Assembly (NCBI RefSeq): GCF_000224005.2
Contig: NZ_CP007031.1
Span: 545,501-609,500, forward strand
DNA: 64,000 nt
Direction of reading: 5' to 3'
DNA from: Marichromatium purpuratum 984
Lineage (GTDB): Bacteria > Pseudomonadota > Gammaproteobacteria > Chromatiales > Chromatiaceae
The position numbers and the translations under genes are program-made. The notes beneath the pieces were generated by a model. The model was given only the letters and a program-made list of their open reading frames with translations, did not search any database and was not told the origin of the DNA. Of this stretch, positions 23,177 to 32,487 are shown in pieces; position 1 is the stretch's first letter; the number at the start of each line of letters is the position of its first letter.

Positions 23177-26100
23177 CGCGGCCCGAAGCGTGCGGCGAAG
23201 GCCTCCGGGGTGAGCGGCGGGGCACACAGATAGCCCTGATAGGCCTCGCATCCCCGCTCGCGCAGGAATTCCAGCTGCGCCTCGGTTTCGACGCCTTCGG
23301 CGATCACCCGCAGTTTCAGGTTGCGCGCCATCGCGATGATGGTGGCGGCGATCTCCATGTCGTCGCGCTGTGCCGGGATGTCGCGCACGAAGCTGCGGTC
23401 GATCTTGAGTTCGTCGATGGCGAAGCGACGCAGATAGGCCAGCGACGAGTAGCCGGTGCCGAAGTCGTCGATCGACAGACGGATGCCGAGCGCGCGTAGT
23501 GCCTGGAGACGCTGCTCGACCTCGTCGCCTTCCCCCATCAGCATGCTCTCGGTGAGTTCGAGCTTGAGCCGGTGCGCCGGCCAGCCGGTCGCGGTGAGCG
23601 CCTGCTCGATGCAATCGACACAGTCGGGTTGCAGCAGCTGGCGCGCCGAGAGGTTGACCGCGATGGTCTCGAGGACCAGCCCGGCGTCGAGCCAGCACAT
23701 TCCCTGACGGCAGGCGGTGCGCAGCACCCAGTCGCCGAGGGGCAGGATCAGTCCGGTCTCCTCGGCCAGGGGAATGAAGCGCGTCGGTGGTACCAACCCC
23801 TGGTCGGGCGTGTTCCAGCGCACCAGTGCCTCGCAGCCGATCAACGCGCCGCTGACACAGTCGAACTGTGGCTGGAAGTGGAGCAGGAACTCCTCGTTTC
23901 CCAGGGCCTGACGCAGCCGTGCCTCCAGCTCGAGTCGCTCGGCGGCCTGGGCGCTCAACTCCGGGGTATGGAAGCCATAGTTGCCGCGTCCCTGCGCCTT
24001 GACCTGATAGAGCGCGACCTCGGCGTGCTGGATCAGCTCGCTGGCCGAGCTGCCGTCCTGCGGGTAGACCCCGATGCCGATACTGGCGCCGACATGGATC
24101 TCGTGATCGCCGGGCAGGGTGATCGGTCGTCGCAACAGCTCGAGCAAGTCGCGGGCGACGCCCGCGGCCTGACGTGGCTGGTGCAGCCGCTCGAGCACCA
24201 CCAGGAACTCGTCGCCGCCGAGTCGCCCGAGGGTGTCGCCCTCGCGCAGCCGGGTCGCGAAACGGTGCGCCAGGAGTTCGAGCAGGTTGTCGCCGGCAGG
24301 GTGACCGAGGCTGTTGTTGATGTGCTTGAAGCGGTCGAGATCGATCAGCAGCACGGCGATGTAGTGACCGTGACGCTGAGCGCGCTCGAGGGCGTGGCTG
24401 AGTCGCGACTGCAGCAGCAGTCGATTGGGCAGTCCGGTGAGTGGGTCGAAGTGCGCCAGACGTTCGCGCGCCGCCTCCGAGTGTCTGAGTTGGCTGAGGT
24501 CGGTCATCACCCCGACATAGCGCTCGGGATTGCCGGCGGTATCGGTGACCAGGCTGATCGACAGCAGTACCGGGCGCACCTCGCCGCTCTTGATGCGGTT
24601 CCAGATCTCGCCTTGCCAGTGTCCCTGTTCGAGCAGGCAGGCCCACAATTGCTGATAGAAGGCGCGACCCTGGCGCTCGGAGCGCAACAGGTTGGGGTTG
24701 CGACCGATGACCTCCTCGGCGCTGTAGCCGGTGATCTGGGTGTAGGCAGGGTTGATCGACAGGATTCGGGGTCTGAGGTCGGTGACCACCACGCCCTCGC
24801 GGGCGCTCGCCAGGACCGCGGCCGATTGGCGCAGTGCGTTGGTGGTGCGCGCCCGGGTCACCGCCAGCGCGGCGAGCTGGCCGAACTCGGCGATATGCGC
24901 CTGGGTGGCGGCGTCGGGGAGACCGGGAGTGGTGCGATAGACGACGAGTATGCCCAGCGCCTCGCCAGTGTCGTCGTGAAAGGGAAAGGACCAGCAGGCG
25001 CGGAGTCCGGCCGCCTGATGTTGTTCGAGGTACTGCTGCCAGGCGGGATGTTTGGCGATGTCGGCGACCAGTGCCGGGGTGGTGTCACGCAGCGTGGGGG
25101 CGAACGGGGTTCGTTCGGGCGCACAGTCCTCGAGCGCGGCATTGAGTACCGGTGCGAGGTGCGGCGCGGCGAAGCTGCGCAGCCGTTTGTTGACGGGGTC
25201 GCGTACCACCACCGAGACCCGCAGTCTGGGTTCGGCCTGCTCGAGCCGGGTGGCGATCTCGCCGAGCAGTTCGGGGAGCGCGCGGTCGTCGAGCAGGCCG
25301 TCGAGTACCGCCATGCGGGTCTCGTGGAAGTGCTCGGCATGCTTGCTGTCGCTGATATCGCGCCAGGCGCCGATCGCCTCGGTGTGCGCCGGGCTCTCGT
25401 GTCCGAGAATGCGCAGTTCGTCCTCGATCCAGCGCATGCCACCGTCACGGTCGAACAGCCGGTACTGCTGCCTGAGCTGTCCGCGGTTGACGAGCTGACC
25501 GAGGGCGCGCTCGACCGACTCGCGGTCGTCGTGATGGATCTGGCGCAGCCACCAGTCGGGGCGCATCGTCTCGTCGCGCGTGAACCCGAGCAGGGCGGTG
25601 ATGTTGTCGCTGACCCAGGTCGGACGAGGGCGGTGCTGCTCGATGCGCAGGGTATAGAGCACCACCGGGCTGGCCTCGAGCATCAACCCGAGATGGGTCG
25701 AGGTCTGGCGCAGCGCGGCGCGTTCGCGGGCCAGCTCGGCCTGGTGGGCGATGCGCTCGAGCGTGGCGGTGAGCTGATGGAGATAGCCGGGCTGCTTGAG
25801 GACATAGGCGTCGACCCCGAGCTGCAGCGCGCGCGCGACCACGCGCTCGCCCCCCTGCCCGGAGACGATCACCACCGGCAGCGCGAGGTTGCGGTCGTCG
25901 CGCAGTTGCTTGAGTGCCTCCAGGGCGTCCAGACCGGGAAGACGGTAGTCGAGCAGCAGTACGTCGAAGGTCGAGGTGTCCTCGGCGGTGCCCGGCAGGT
26001 GATCGAGTGCCTCCTCGGCGCTGCCGACCAGAGTCAGATGGATGTGGGGGGCGTGACGGGTGAGATGGCGGACGGTGAGGTCGGCGTCGTCGGTGTTGCG

Positions 26101-26520
26101 CTCGGCATAGAGGACGCGCAGTCCGTGCCCGTGGCGCGCCTCGGCGCTGCGGAAGCGGCGCCAGGCACGGGCGAGCCGAGCGGGGAGTTCGTCCGCCTCG
26201 ATCTCATCCTTGATCAGGTAGTCGTCGGCGCCGGCCTGGAGTGCGTCGGCCGCGCTGCCGGCATCGCCCGCGCCGGTGAGCACGACCACGGCCAGGGGGA
26301 GGCGCCGTTCACGGATCCAGTCGAGCAGCTCCAGCCCCGAGCCATCCGGCAGCCCGAGGTCGAGCAGTACCAGCTGGTAGCGCTCCGGGTGGTACAGCCG
26401 TTCCCTGGCTTCGGCGAGCGTTGCCGCATGATCGACCCCGACCTGGGGGGCTGTACAGGCCAGCTGCTGGCGTGTCAGTTCGAGGTCGGTGACGTCGTCT
26501 TCGACATAGAGGATATCCAT
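23173..26520 (-). CDS. REC-REC-PAS-GAF-PAS-GGDEF-EAL cyclic-di-GMP protein
   Basis: A 1115-residue cytosolic signalling protein. Order of domains: receiver 1 (about 1-120, phospho-acceptor in LVLLDLGLPDG), receiver 2 (130-250, LLLDYRLPG), PAS (265-380), GAF (395-545), PAS (555-670), GGDEF (675-835) and EAL (850-1105). GRLGGDEF is intact, with an RxxD inhibitory site (REGD) five residues before it. The EAL part has EALVRW, ELTESML, DDFGTGYSSL and LKIDRSF, so both synthesis and breakdown of cyclic-di-GMP look possible. It starts 4 bases after a single-domain response regulator and is the output end of a three-gene unit with a sensor kinase. The signal is unknown. Confidence 0.93.
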   Translation of the reverse strand: MDILYVEDDVTDLELTRQQLACTAPQVGVDHAATLAEARERLYHPERYQLVLLDLGLPDGSGLELLDWIRERRLPLAVVVLTGAGDAGSAADALQAGADDYLIKDEIEADELPARLARAWRRFRSAEARHGHGLRVLYAERNTDDADLTVRHLTRHAPHIHLTLVGSAEEALDHLPGTAEDTSTFDVLLLDYRLPGLDALEALKQLRDDRNLALPVVIVSGQGGERVVARALQLGVDAYVLKQPGYLHQLTATLERIAHQAELARERAALRQTSTHLGLMLEASPVVLYTLRIEQHRPRPTWVSDNITALLGFTRDETMRPDWWLRQIHHDDRESVERALGQLVNRGQLRQQYRLFDRDGGMRWIEDELRILGHESPAHTEAIGAWRDISDSKHAEHFHETRMAVLDGLLDDRALPELLGEIATRLEQAEPRLRVSVVVRDPVNKRLRSFAAPHLAPVLNAALEDCAPERTPFAPTLRDTTPALVADIAKHPAWQQYLEQHQAAGLRACWSFPFHDDTGEALGILVVYRTTPGLPDAATQAHIAEFGQLAALAVTRARTTNALRQSAAVLASAREGVVVTDLRPRILSINPAYTQITGYSAEEVIGRNPNLLRSERQGRAFYQQLWACLLEQGHWQGEIWNRIKSGEVRPVLLSISLVTDTAGNPERYVGVMTDLSQLRHSEAARERLAHFDPLTGLPNRLLLQSRLSHALERAQRHGHYIAVLLIDLDRFKHINNSLGHPAGDNLLELLAHRFATRLREGDTLGRLGGDEFLVVLERLHQPRQAAGVARDLLELLRRPITLPGDHEIHVGASIGIGVYPQDGSSASELIQHAEVALYQVKAQGRGNYGFHTPELSAQAAERLELEARLRQALGNEEFLLHFQPQFDCVSGALIGCEALVRWNTPDQGLVPPTRFIPLAEETGLILPLGDWVLRTACRQGMCWLDAGLVLETIAVNLSARQLLQPDCVDCIEQALTATGWPAHRLKLELTESMLMGEGDEVEQRLQALRALGIRLSIDDFGTGYSSLAYLRRFAIDELKIDRSFVRDIPAQRDDMEIAATIIAMARNLKLRVIAEGVETEAQLEFLRERGCEAYQGYLCAPPLTPEAFAARFGPR

Positions 26521-26524
26521 GATC

Positions 26525-26956
26525 CTAGCTTGGGGGTCTATTGGTGCGGCACCAATAGCGGTTGATCTGATGCAGGCCTTCGAGAAAGCGCTCGTAGTTG
26601 ATCGGCTTGACGATATAGGAGTTGGCGCCGAGGTCGTAGGCGGCCTGGATATCGCGTGGTTCGTCCGACGAGGTGAGCACCACCACCGGGATCAGGCGCC
26701 CGGGCTCGCTGCCCCGCAGTCGTCTCAGGACTTCGAGCCCGCCGATCCCCGGCAGCTTGAGATCGAGCAGGATCAGCTGTGGCGGGGGATGGGTGCCGTG
26801 CTCCCAGTGTTCGACCCAGGCCAGCACCTGCTCGCCGTCGCGCGCGATGCCGATCCCGTCGGATTCGATGTGGGGGGCGAGCGCGCGCAGGATGAGATCG
26901 AGATCGACCGGGTCGTCCTCGACCAGCAGCATCGAGCAGTGCGGTCCGGCACTCAT
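26525..26956 (-). CDS. Single-domain response regulator (Rcp1-like)
   Basis: A 143-residue lone receiver domain. Acidic residues in LLVEDDPVD, the phospho-acceptor in LILLDLKLPG (about residue 68), VVVLTSSDEPRD and YIVKPINYERF complete the active site. LTSSDE and the long loop before beta-3 resemble the Rcp1 type, which often pairs with phytochrome-like kinases. Its ATG overlaps the kinase stop by 4 bases and it ends 4 bases before the GGDEF-EAL gene, so it is probably a shuttle between them. Confidence 0.92.
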   Translation of the reverse strand: MSAGPHCSMLLVEDDPVDLDLILRALAPHIESDGIGIARDGEQVLAWVEHWEHGTHPPPQLILLDLKLPGIGGLEVLRRLRGSEPGRLIPVVVLTSSDEPRDIQAAYDLGANSYIVKPINYERFLEGLHQINRYWCRTNRPPS

Positions 26957-28944
26957 CGTGACAGCTCCAGATAGAAGGTTGCACCATGCCCGGGACTGCT
27001 CTCGGCCCAGACCCGCACGCCCATGCGTTGCGCGGCCTTGAGCACGATCCCCAGACCGACTCCGGTGCCCGGATAGTCCTCGGCGCGGTGCAGGCGCTGG
27101 AAGACCTCGAACAGTCGGTCGTGGAAACGCATGTCGAAGCCGATGCCGTTGTCCGAGACTGCCATTATGACCCGTCTGCCCTGATCCTTGGCGAGAATCC
27201 GGAGGCGTGGTCGTGGGGTGGCGTCGCGGCTGAACTTGATGGCGTTGTCGACGAGGTTGCGGAGGATGATCCGCAGCCCGTCGGGGTCGGCCCTGACGGT
27301 GAGTTCGGAGACATCGACCGCGAGTTCGATGTCGCGCTCGACGATCAGAGCGTGTCGCTCGGCGAGCACCGTCTCGATCACCGCGCTGAGTTCGACGCGG
27401 CGTCCGGCCAGTGCCTGACGCTCCATCCGCGAGTAGGTCAGCAGATCGTCGATGAGCGCGCGCATCTGCTCGACGCCACGGCGGATGTTGGCGGTGAAGG
27501 TGGCGGCCTCGGGCGAGAGTTCGGTGCCATGTTGCTCGATGAGCAGCTGGCTGTAACCGTCGATGCCGCGCAGCGGCGCCTTGAGGTCGTGGGAGACGGA
27601 GTAGGTGAAGGTCTCGAGTTCACGGTTGAGCGCGGCCAACTCCTCGGTGCGGGCTGCCACCCGTGACTCGAGTTCGGCGTTGAGCCGGCGGATCTCGTCT
27701 TGCTGGCGTTGGCGCTCGGTGATGTCGCGGGCGATGCCGAGGACGCCGAGGAGCTGCCCGGCGGCATCGTAGACTGGGGTCTTGATGGTTTCGGCGAGTT
27801 CTCGGTGACCGTCGCTGGCGAAGGTGATCCACTCGTCGTTGCGTCTGGCGCGACCGGCGACGAGTGCGGCCTGATCCTGCTCGCGGAAGAATCGCGCCAG
27901 CTCCGGGGCGACGAAATCGGCATCGGTACGGCCGATGATCTCGTGCTCGGAGGCGCCGAAGAAGGACTCGAACCGGGGGTTGCAGACCAGATAGACGCCG
28001 TGCGGGTCCTTCAGCCACACCAGGTCGGGGAGGTTGTCGAGCAATGCACGCAACCGCCCCTCACTGTTGATGCGGCGTCGCGTGCTCTGCAGCAGCAGGT
28101 GCAGCAGTCCACCGGTGACGAGTGCGGTAACGAGGCCGCCGAGACGGATCAGCCAGCGGGCCGGCGAGGCCGGGTTCCAGCCCTCGCGGGGAATGGCCGC
28201 AAGTTCCCAGGTGAGATTGGGCAGCGCCACCGTTGCGCTCACCGGCGCGCGCCGAAAGACCTCGGGGTCACCGAAGAGTACCCGCGGTGAGGTGGTATCG
28301 TCCGGCCGGGCGCGCAGTCCCAGCCGCAGCTCGGTATTGGCCGTGGTCAGGCCGCTGATGCGATAGAGCTGCTCGATGTCGAGCACGGTGGAGACCAGTC
28401 CCCAGACCCGCGGGCCCTGATCGGTGGCGACGAAGACCGGGGCGTGGATGACCAGTCCGACCCCGCCCTGGATCAGCGGCGATGGTCCATCGATGATGGT
28501 CTCGCCGCGCTCGACCGCCTGCAGCGCAGCCTGGCGCTGTGCGGGGTGCTCGCGATAGTCGAGTCCCAGTATCGTTTCGTCGGAGGTGGACGGGTGGACC
28601 ATGCCGACGATCAGCCCGGGGGCGGCGCTGATGTTGCGCAGCAGTTGCTGGCGTCTGGTGAGATCGTCGACGATCCGGGCGAATCCTGTCTGGTCGAGAT
28701 CGGGACGGGAGGCGATCAATGCACTCAGTGTGCGGGCGAGGCGCAGGTCGTGTTGCACCACGCCATCGAGTCGGCTGCGCAGCACCGAGACATGATCGGC
28801 CACCGCGTTGCGTTTCAACTCCTGCTGGTGGGCGGTGGCGAAGTGCTCGAGCAGCCCGGTGATCGCCAGGATCAGCGCCATCACCAGAACGACCGCCAGC
28901 GGGTGATGCCAGCGATGGATCCGAGGGAATGAACGCCGGTTCAT
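26953..28944 (-). CDS. CHASE-type sensor histidine kinase with PAS domain
   Basis: A 663-residue membrane sensor kinase. Helix 1 is at about 15-35 (LAVVLVMALILAITGLL) and helix 2 at about 265-287; the periplasmic loop between them (about 40-260; LGLDYREHPAQRQA, GLVIHAPVF) fits a CHASE1 ligand domain. A PAS domain follows (about 300-415), then a coiled coil, the H box FTYSVSHDLKAPLRGIDGYS (about 452-471) and the ATPase domain with DNAIKFS, DNGIGFD and GTGVGLGI. This H box style is common in phytochrome-family and Rcp1-linked kinases. Signals for CHASE1 proteins are largely unknown. It heads the three-gene unit. Confidence 0.92.
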   Translation of the reverse strand: MNRRSFPRIHRWHHPLAVVLVMALILAITGLLEHFATAHQQELKRNAVADHVSVLRSRLDGVVQHDLRLARTLSALIASRPDLDQTGFARIVDDLTRRQQLLRNISAAPGLIVGMVHPSTSDETILGLDYREHPAQRQAALQAVERGETIIDGPSPLIQGGVGLVIHAPVFVATDQGPRVWGLVSTVLDIEQLYRISGLTTANTELRLGLRARPDDTTSPRVLFGDPEVFRRAPVSATVALPNLTWELAAIPREGWNPASPARWLIRLGGLVTALVTGGLLHLLLQSTRRRINSEGRLRALLDNLPDLVWLKDPHGVYLVCNPRFESFFGASEHEIIGRTDADFVAPELARFFREQDQAALVAGRARRNDEWITFASDGHRELAETIKTPVYDAAGQLLGVLGIARDITERQRQQDEIRRLNAELESRVAARTEELAALNRELETFTYSVSHDLKAPLRGIDGYSQLLIEQHGTELSPEAATFTANIRRGVEQMRALIDDLLTYSRMERQALAGRRVELSAVIETVLAERHALIVERDIELAVDVSELTVRADPDGLRIILRNLVDNAIKFSRDATPRPRLRILAKDQGRRVIMAVSDNGIGFDMRFHDRLFEVFQRLHRAEDYPGTGVGLGIVLKAAQRMGVRVWAESSPGHGATFYLELSR

Positions 28945-29210
28945 CGGTCAGCGTGTGATGTGGCTGATCGCGCCGTGACCGCTCGATCCGTGGGGTCGGG
29001 GCTGCAGTGCTCGGGACCGACTCCGGTTGCGGGTGAGATCTGGAGACGGTGACGGGACTCGACGGACATGAGATGTCTCGGGACTGGGACGACCTATCTA
29101 GCATAATCCAACCTCCGTCCCTTACTCGGCTGGACTGGCGCGCGGCGGGGGTGATACGGTCGCGACTATCCCGCTGCCTCCACCCGATGTCTACGGGGCT
29201 GCCCGCACCC
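28945..29210. other. Intergenic region between the kinase operon and cbiM
   Basis: The 266 bases separate divergent transcripts and must hold both promoters, but I see no clear -10/-35 pair. I looked for a cobalamin riboswitch (B12 box) before cbiM and found none. No gene is visible here. Confidence 0.5.
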
Positions 29211-29837
29211 ATGCATATCGTCGATGGCGTCCTCTCCATGCCGGTCCTGCTCGGCTCCGCTGCCCTGGCGCTCGCCGGGGTCGGTTTCGGGCTGCGCGCG
29301 CTCGACGCGTCCAGCATCCCGCGTGCCGGCTTGCTCACCGCCGCCTTCTTCTCCGTCTCCCTGATCCACATCCCGCTGGGACCGACCAGTGCGCATCTCT
29401 TGCTGAGCGGGCTGATGGGCATATTGCTCGGCTGGGCGGTGTTCCCTGCGATCTGTGTCGGTCTGCTGTTGCAGGCATTGTTTTTCGGCTATGGCGGGCT
29501 GACGGTGCTCGGGGCCAATACCCTCAATCTGGCGTTGCCGGCGCTGCTCGTCGGGCTGGCTGCACGCATGGTGCTGGCGCGGCTGCGCCCCGGCCTGTCG
29601 TCCTGGCTGCTGGTTGCGCTCGGCGCCTTGGTGGGCGCGGGTGCCTTCGCCGGTTCGGCACTGCTGGTGGCCGGGTCGCTGGCGGCCAGTGGCGAGGGGT
29701 TGTGGGCGGCGGCCCGTCTGGCGCTGATCGCGCAGCTGCCGGTGGCACTGATCGAGGCGGTGGTGACGGCCGCGGCACTGCGACTGCTGTGGACGGTCCG
29801 GCCCGAGCTGTTGGCGCGTTCGGCGCGTGCCTGTTGA
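29211..29837 (+). CDS. cbiM: CbiM-type substrate-binding membrane subunit of a cobalt/nickel ECF transporter
   Basis: A 208-residue integral membrane protein with about 7 helices. It begins MHIVDGVLS; in this family the N-terminal amino group, His2 and a further histidine (here in SLIHIPLGPTSAHLL, residues about 48-62) bind the metal, so the ATG at 29211 must be the true start although an upstream ATG at 29187 is in frame. The late region has GANTLNLALPALLVG as in CbiM/NikM. It takes up Co2+ or Ni2+; which one is undecided. CbiQ follows. No cbiN, cbiL or cbiO is next to it. Confidence 0.9.
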   Translation: MHIVDGVLSMPVLLGSAALALAGVGFGLRALDASSIPRAGLLTAAFFSVSLIHIPLGPTSAHLLLSGLMGILLGWAVFPAICVGLLLQALFFGYGGLTVLGANTLNLALPALLVGLAARMVLARLRPGLSSWLLVALGALVGAGAFAGSALLVAGSLAASGEGLWAAARLALIAQLPVALIEAVVTAAALRLLWTVRPELLARSARAC

Positions 29838-30582
29838 GGCGATGCCGGGGGGGCGTGCCGGAGTCGCGTCGCACGGGCTCGATCCTCGGGTGCGGCTACT
29901 CTGCTGCCTGGGCTGGGCGCTGGTGGTGGTGGGGCTGGAGGGCGGGACGGCGCTGTCTGCTGCCTTGCTCGCCGGCGTGCTGCTGACACGGTGGGCGGGC
30001 ATCGCGCCGCGCCGTCTGGCGCGTCTGCTGCTGGTCTTCGAGGGTTTGATGCTGCTCACCCTCGGCCTGCTGCCCTTCACCGTTGCGGGCCAGCCGCTGT
30101 GGCAGGGCGGTGGATTAGTGCTGAGCGAGCAGGGGCTGGTCCTCGCCGCGGTGATCGCCGCGCGCGCCAGCGCGGTGGCGCTGGTGACGCTGGCGCTGCT
30201 CGCCGGGGTCGGCGCGGGCGGGCTCGGTGCCGCGTTGCGCGCGCTGCGGGTGCCCGGTGCGCTGGTCGAGTTGCTGCTGCTTAGCGCGCGTTATCTCGAT
30301 GTGCTCGAGCGCGAACAGGCGCGGTTGCGTGCTGCGATGCGTGTCCGTGCCTTTCGCCCACGCAGCGATCTTCATACTTTGACCAGCTATGGTTTCCTCG
30401 TCGGGATGCTGTTGGTGCGCGCGCTCGAGCGCGCCGAGCGGGTGGGGGCGGCGATGCGCTGTCGAGGTTATGCCGGGCGCATGCCGCTACCCGAGCTGGC
30501 GCCGCTGCGTGGCGCTGATCTCGGGTTCGCGGTCGGGTTCGCGTTGCTGCTCGCGGTGTTGATGGTGCTGGAGCATGGTTGA
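29827..30582 (+). CDS. cbiQ: CbiQ/EcfT energy-coupling transmembrane protein
   Basis: A 251-residue membrane protein of the EcfT family, which links the substrate subunit to ATPases. It starts with DPRVRLLCCLGWALVVVG, has about 5 helices, and two coupling motifs of the Ala-Arg-Gly type are recognisable in LRAAMRVRAFRPR and GAAMRCRGYAGRMP. The GTG start at 29827 overlaps cbiM by 11 bases; an ATG at 29842 with GAGG close before it is equally possible. The ATPase partner is missing: the next genes are a Mla-type system. Confidence 0.88.
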   Translation: MPVEAMPGGRAGVASHGLDPRVRLLCCLGWALVVVGLEGGTALSAALLAGVLLTRWAGIAPRRLARLLLVFEGLMLLTLGLLPFTVAGQPLWQGGGLVLSEQGLVLAAVIAARASAVALVTLALLAGVGAGGLGAALRALRVPGALVELLLLSARYLDVLEREQARLRAAMRVRAFRPRSDLHTLTSYGFLVGMLLVRALERAERVGAAMRCRGYAGRMPLPELAPLRGADLGFAVGFALLLAVLMVLEHG

Positions 30583-31738
30583 AGGGGATGGGGTGAGCGC
30601 GCGCGCCGGCTCGTCGCCGGCCCGCGTCGAACTGATGAGGACGGGTGCGGGCGCGGTGTTGCGTCTCTCCGGCGAGTGGCGTCTGACCAACGCCCCGCCG
30701 TCGGCCGAGACGGTGGTGGTACGTCTCGCGCGCGAGCAGGTGGACGAGCTGGCCTTCGACACCACAGGTCTCGGGGGCTGGGACTCGAGTCTGCCGAGTC
30801 TGCTGCTGGCGGTGCGCGCGCACTGCCGGGCGCACGACATCGAACTGGCGCTCGCAGGATTGCCCGAGGGCGTGGTCACGCTGCTGACGCTGGCCGAGGC
30901 GGTGCCCCTGCAGTCCGCTCCTCCCATCGAGACAGGCCCGCGCCCGCGCCTGCTGGCCCGTTTCGGCGCGCGGGTGATCGACGCGGCGCGCGCGAGCGGC
31001 GCGCTCTTCGCCTTCGTCGGCGAGGTGGTGCTGGCGCTGGGGCGGCTGGCGCGGGGGCGGGCGCGCTTCAGACGCGCCGAGTTCTGGCTGATCGTCCAGC
31101 AGGTCGGCGCCGAGGCGTTGCCGATCGTCAGCCTGGTGAGCTTCCTGGTGGGGTTGATCCTCGGCTATATCGGCGACCAGCAGCTGGCGCGCTTCGGCGC
31201 GCGCATCTATGTCGCCGACCTGGTGGGACTGGCGGTGGTGATGCAGATCGGCGCCCTGGTCACCGCCATCGTGCTCGCCGGGCGCACCGGCGCGGCCTTC
31301 GCCGCCCAGCTCGGCAGCATGCAGGCCAACGAGGAGATCGACGCGCTGCGCACCCTGGGGATCGACCCGGTCGAGTTCCTGGTGCTGCCCCGGCTGCTGG
31401 CGCTGATCGCGATGACCCCGCTGCTCGCGCTCTATGCCGATCTCATGGGCATCCTCGGCGGCGCCTTCGCCGCCGCCGTGGTCGGTGGCATCAACCCGAC
31501 CGAGTACGCGGTGCAGACCGTCCAGGCGGTGGGCTGGAACCACTTCGTCCAGGGTCTGATCAGCGCCGGGGTCTATGGCGCGGTGGTCGCCGTCTCTGGC
31601 TGTCTGCGGGGGATGCAGAGCGGGCGCGACGCGGCGGCGGTGGGCGCTACCACCACCTCGGCGGTGGTCACCGCGATCCTCCACATCGTCATCGCCGCGG
31701 CGGTGCTGACGGTGCTGTTCGACGCGGTGGGGCTGTGA
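30575..31738 (+). CDS. mlaE: MlaE-type lipid ABC permease with N-terminal STAS (MlaB-like) domain
   Basis: A 387-residue protein. The first 110 residues look like a STAS domain (LRLSGEWRLTNAPP, DTTGLGGWDSSL), so MlaB-like function is fused. The rest is an MlaE permease with about 5-6 helices (LIVQQVGAEALPIVSLVSFLVG, GAFAAQLGSMQANEEIDALRTLGIDP, GMQSGRDAAAVGATTTSAVV). It forms the inner-membrane core of an MCE-protein phospholipid carrier. It overlaps cbiQ by 8 bases; a GTG at 30593 with AAGGGG before it is another possible start. Confidence 0.92.
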   Translation: MVEGDGVSARAGSSPARVELMRTGAGAVLRLSGEWRLTNAPPSAETVVVRLAREQVDELAFDTTGLGGWDSSLPSLLLAVRAHCRAHDIELALAGLPEGVVTLLTLAEAVPLQSAPPIETGPRPRLLARFGARVIDAARASGALFAFVGEVVLALGRLARGRARFRRAEFWLIVQQVGAEALPIVSLVSFLVGLILGYIGDQQLARFGARIYVADLVGLAVVMQIGALVTAIVLAGRTGAAFAAQLGSMQANEEIDALRTLGIDPVEFLVLPRLLALIAMTPLLALYADLMGILGGAFAAAVVGGINPTEYAVQTVQAVGWNHFVQGLISAGVYGAVVAVSGCLRGMQSGRDAAAVGATTTSAVVTAILHIVIAAAVLTVLFDAVGL

Positions 31739-32487
31739 GCGGAGCGGTGCAGATCCGTCTCGAGGGGCTGAGCGTCGGCTATGGCGCGCGCGCGGTGCAG
31801 CGCGATCTCGATCTGGAGATCCGGCGCGGCGACATCTTCGTGATCATGGGCGGGAGCGGCTGCGGCAAGAGCACGCTGATGCGCGCCATGACCGGGCTGT
31901 TGGCGCCGCTGGCCGGGCGTATCCTGTTCGACGACGAGTCGTTCTGGGAGGCCTCGCCGGCGGCGCGCGAGCGGCGCATCCGCCGTCACGGGGTGATGTA
32001 TCAGGGCGGGGCGCTGTGGAGTTCGATGACGCTGGAGGAGAATGTGGCCTTGCCGTTGCAGCAGTACACCGACCTCGGGCCGCGCCAGGTGTGTGAGCTG
32101 GTCGACTACAAGCTCGCGCTGGTCGGGCTGGGCGGGTGCGGGGCGCTCTATCCGGCCGAGATCAGCGGCGGCATGCGCAAGCGCGCCGGGGTGGCGCGGG
32201 CGATGGCGCTCGACCCCGAGGTGCTGTTCTTCGACGAACCCTCGGCCGGGCTCGATCCACTGAGCGCGTGCCTGCTCGACGAGCTGATCGTCGAACTCAA
32301 GCACAGCCTCGGCGCCACCATGGTGGTGGTCACCCATGATCTGGCGAGCATCTTCGCCATCGCCGACGAGGCGGTCTTCCTCGATGCCGAGCGTGGCACC
32401 ATGCTCACCACCGGCGATCCGCGCTGGTTGCGCGATCATGCCGCCGATGCGCGGGTGCGCGCCTTCCTGCGTCGGGGGGCGGCATGA
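31735..32487 (+). CDS. mlaF: MlaF-type ABC ATPase of lipid transport
   Basis: A 250-residue ATPase. Walker A is GGSGCGKST (about residues 38-46), the signature is EISGGMRKRAGVARAM, Walker B is VLFFDEPSAGLDP and the switch histidine is in VVVTHD. SGGMRKRAG is typical of MlaF/Mkl. It starts at a GTG overlapping the permease stop and ends overlapping the MCE gene (ATGA), so the three are one unit. It is not the CbiO ATPase. Confidence 0.93.
   Translation: MSGAVQIRLEGLSVGYGARAVQRDLDLEIRRGDIFVIMGGSGCGKSTLMRAMTGLLAPLAGRILFDDESFWEASPAARERRIRRHGVMYQGGALWSSMTLEENVALPLQQYTDLGPRQVCELVDYKLALVGLGGCGALYPAEISGGMRKRAGVARAMALDPEVLFFDEPSAGLDPLSACLLDELIVELKHSLGATMVVVTHDLASIFAIADEAVFLDAERGTMLTTGDPRWLRDHAADARVRAFLRRGAA

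Noticed and set aside
23572-26565. Long open frame of 997 codons opposite the GGDEF-EAL gene
   Set aside because: It is a shadow of the high-GC coding strand: no known motif, no ribosome site, odd amino-acid make-up.
28945-29210. Cobalamin riboswitch before cbiM
   Set aside because: No B12 box or matching helices were seen.
31735-32487. ATPase as CbiO partner of CbiMQ
   Set aside because: Its SGGMRKRAG signature and overlap with MlaE and MCE genes make it MlaF.
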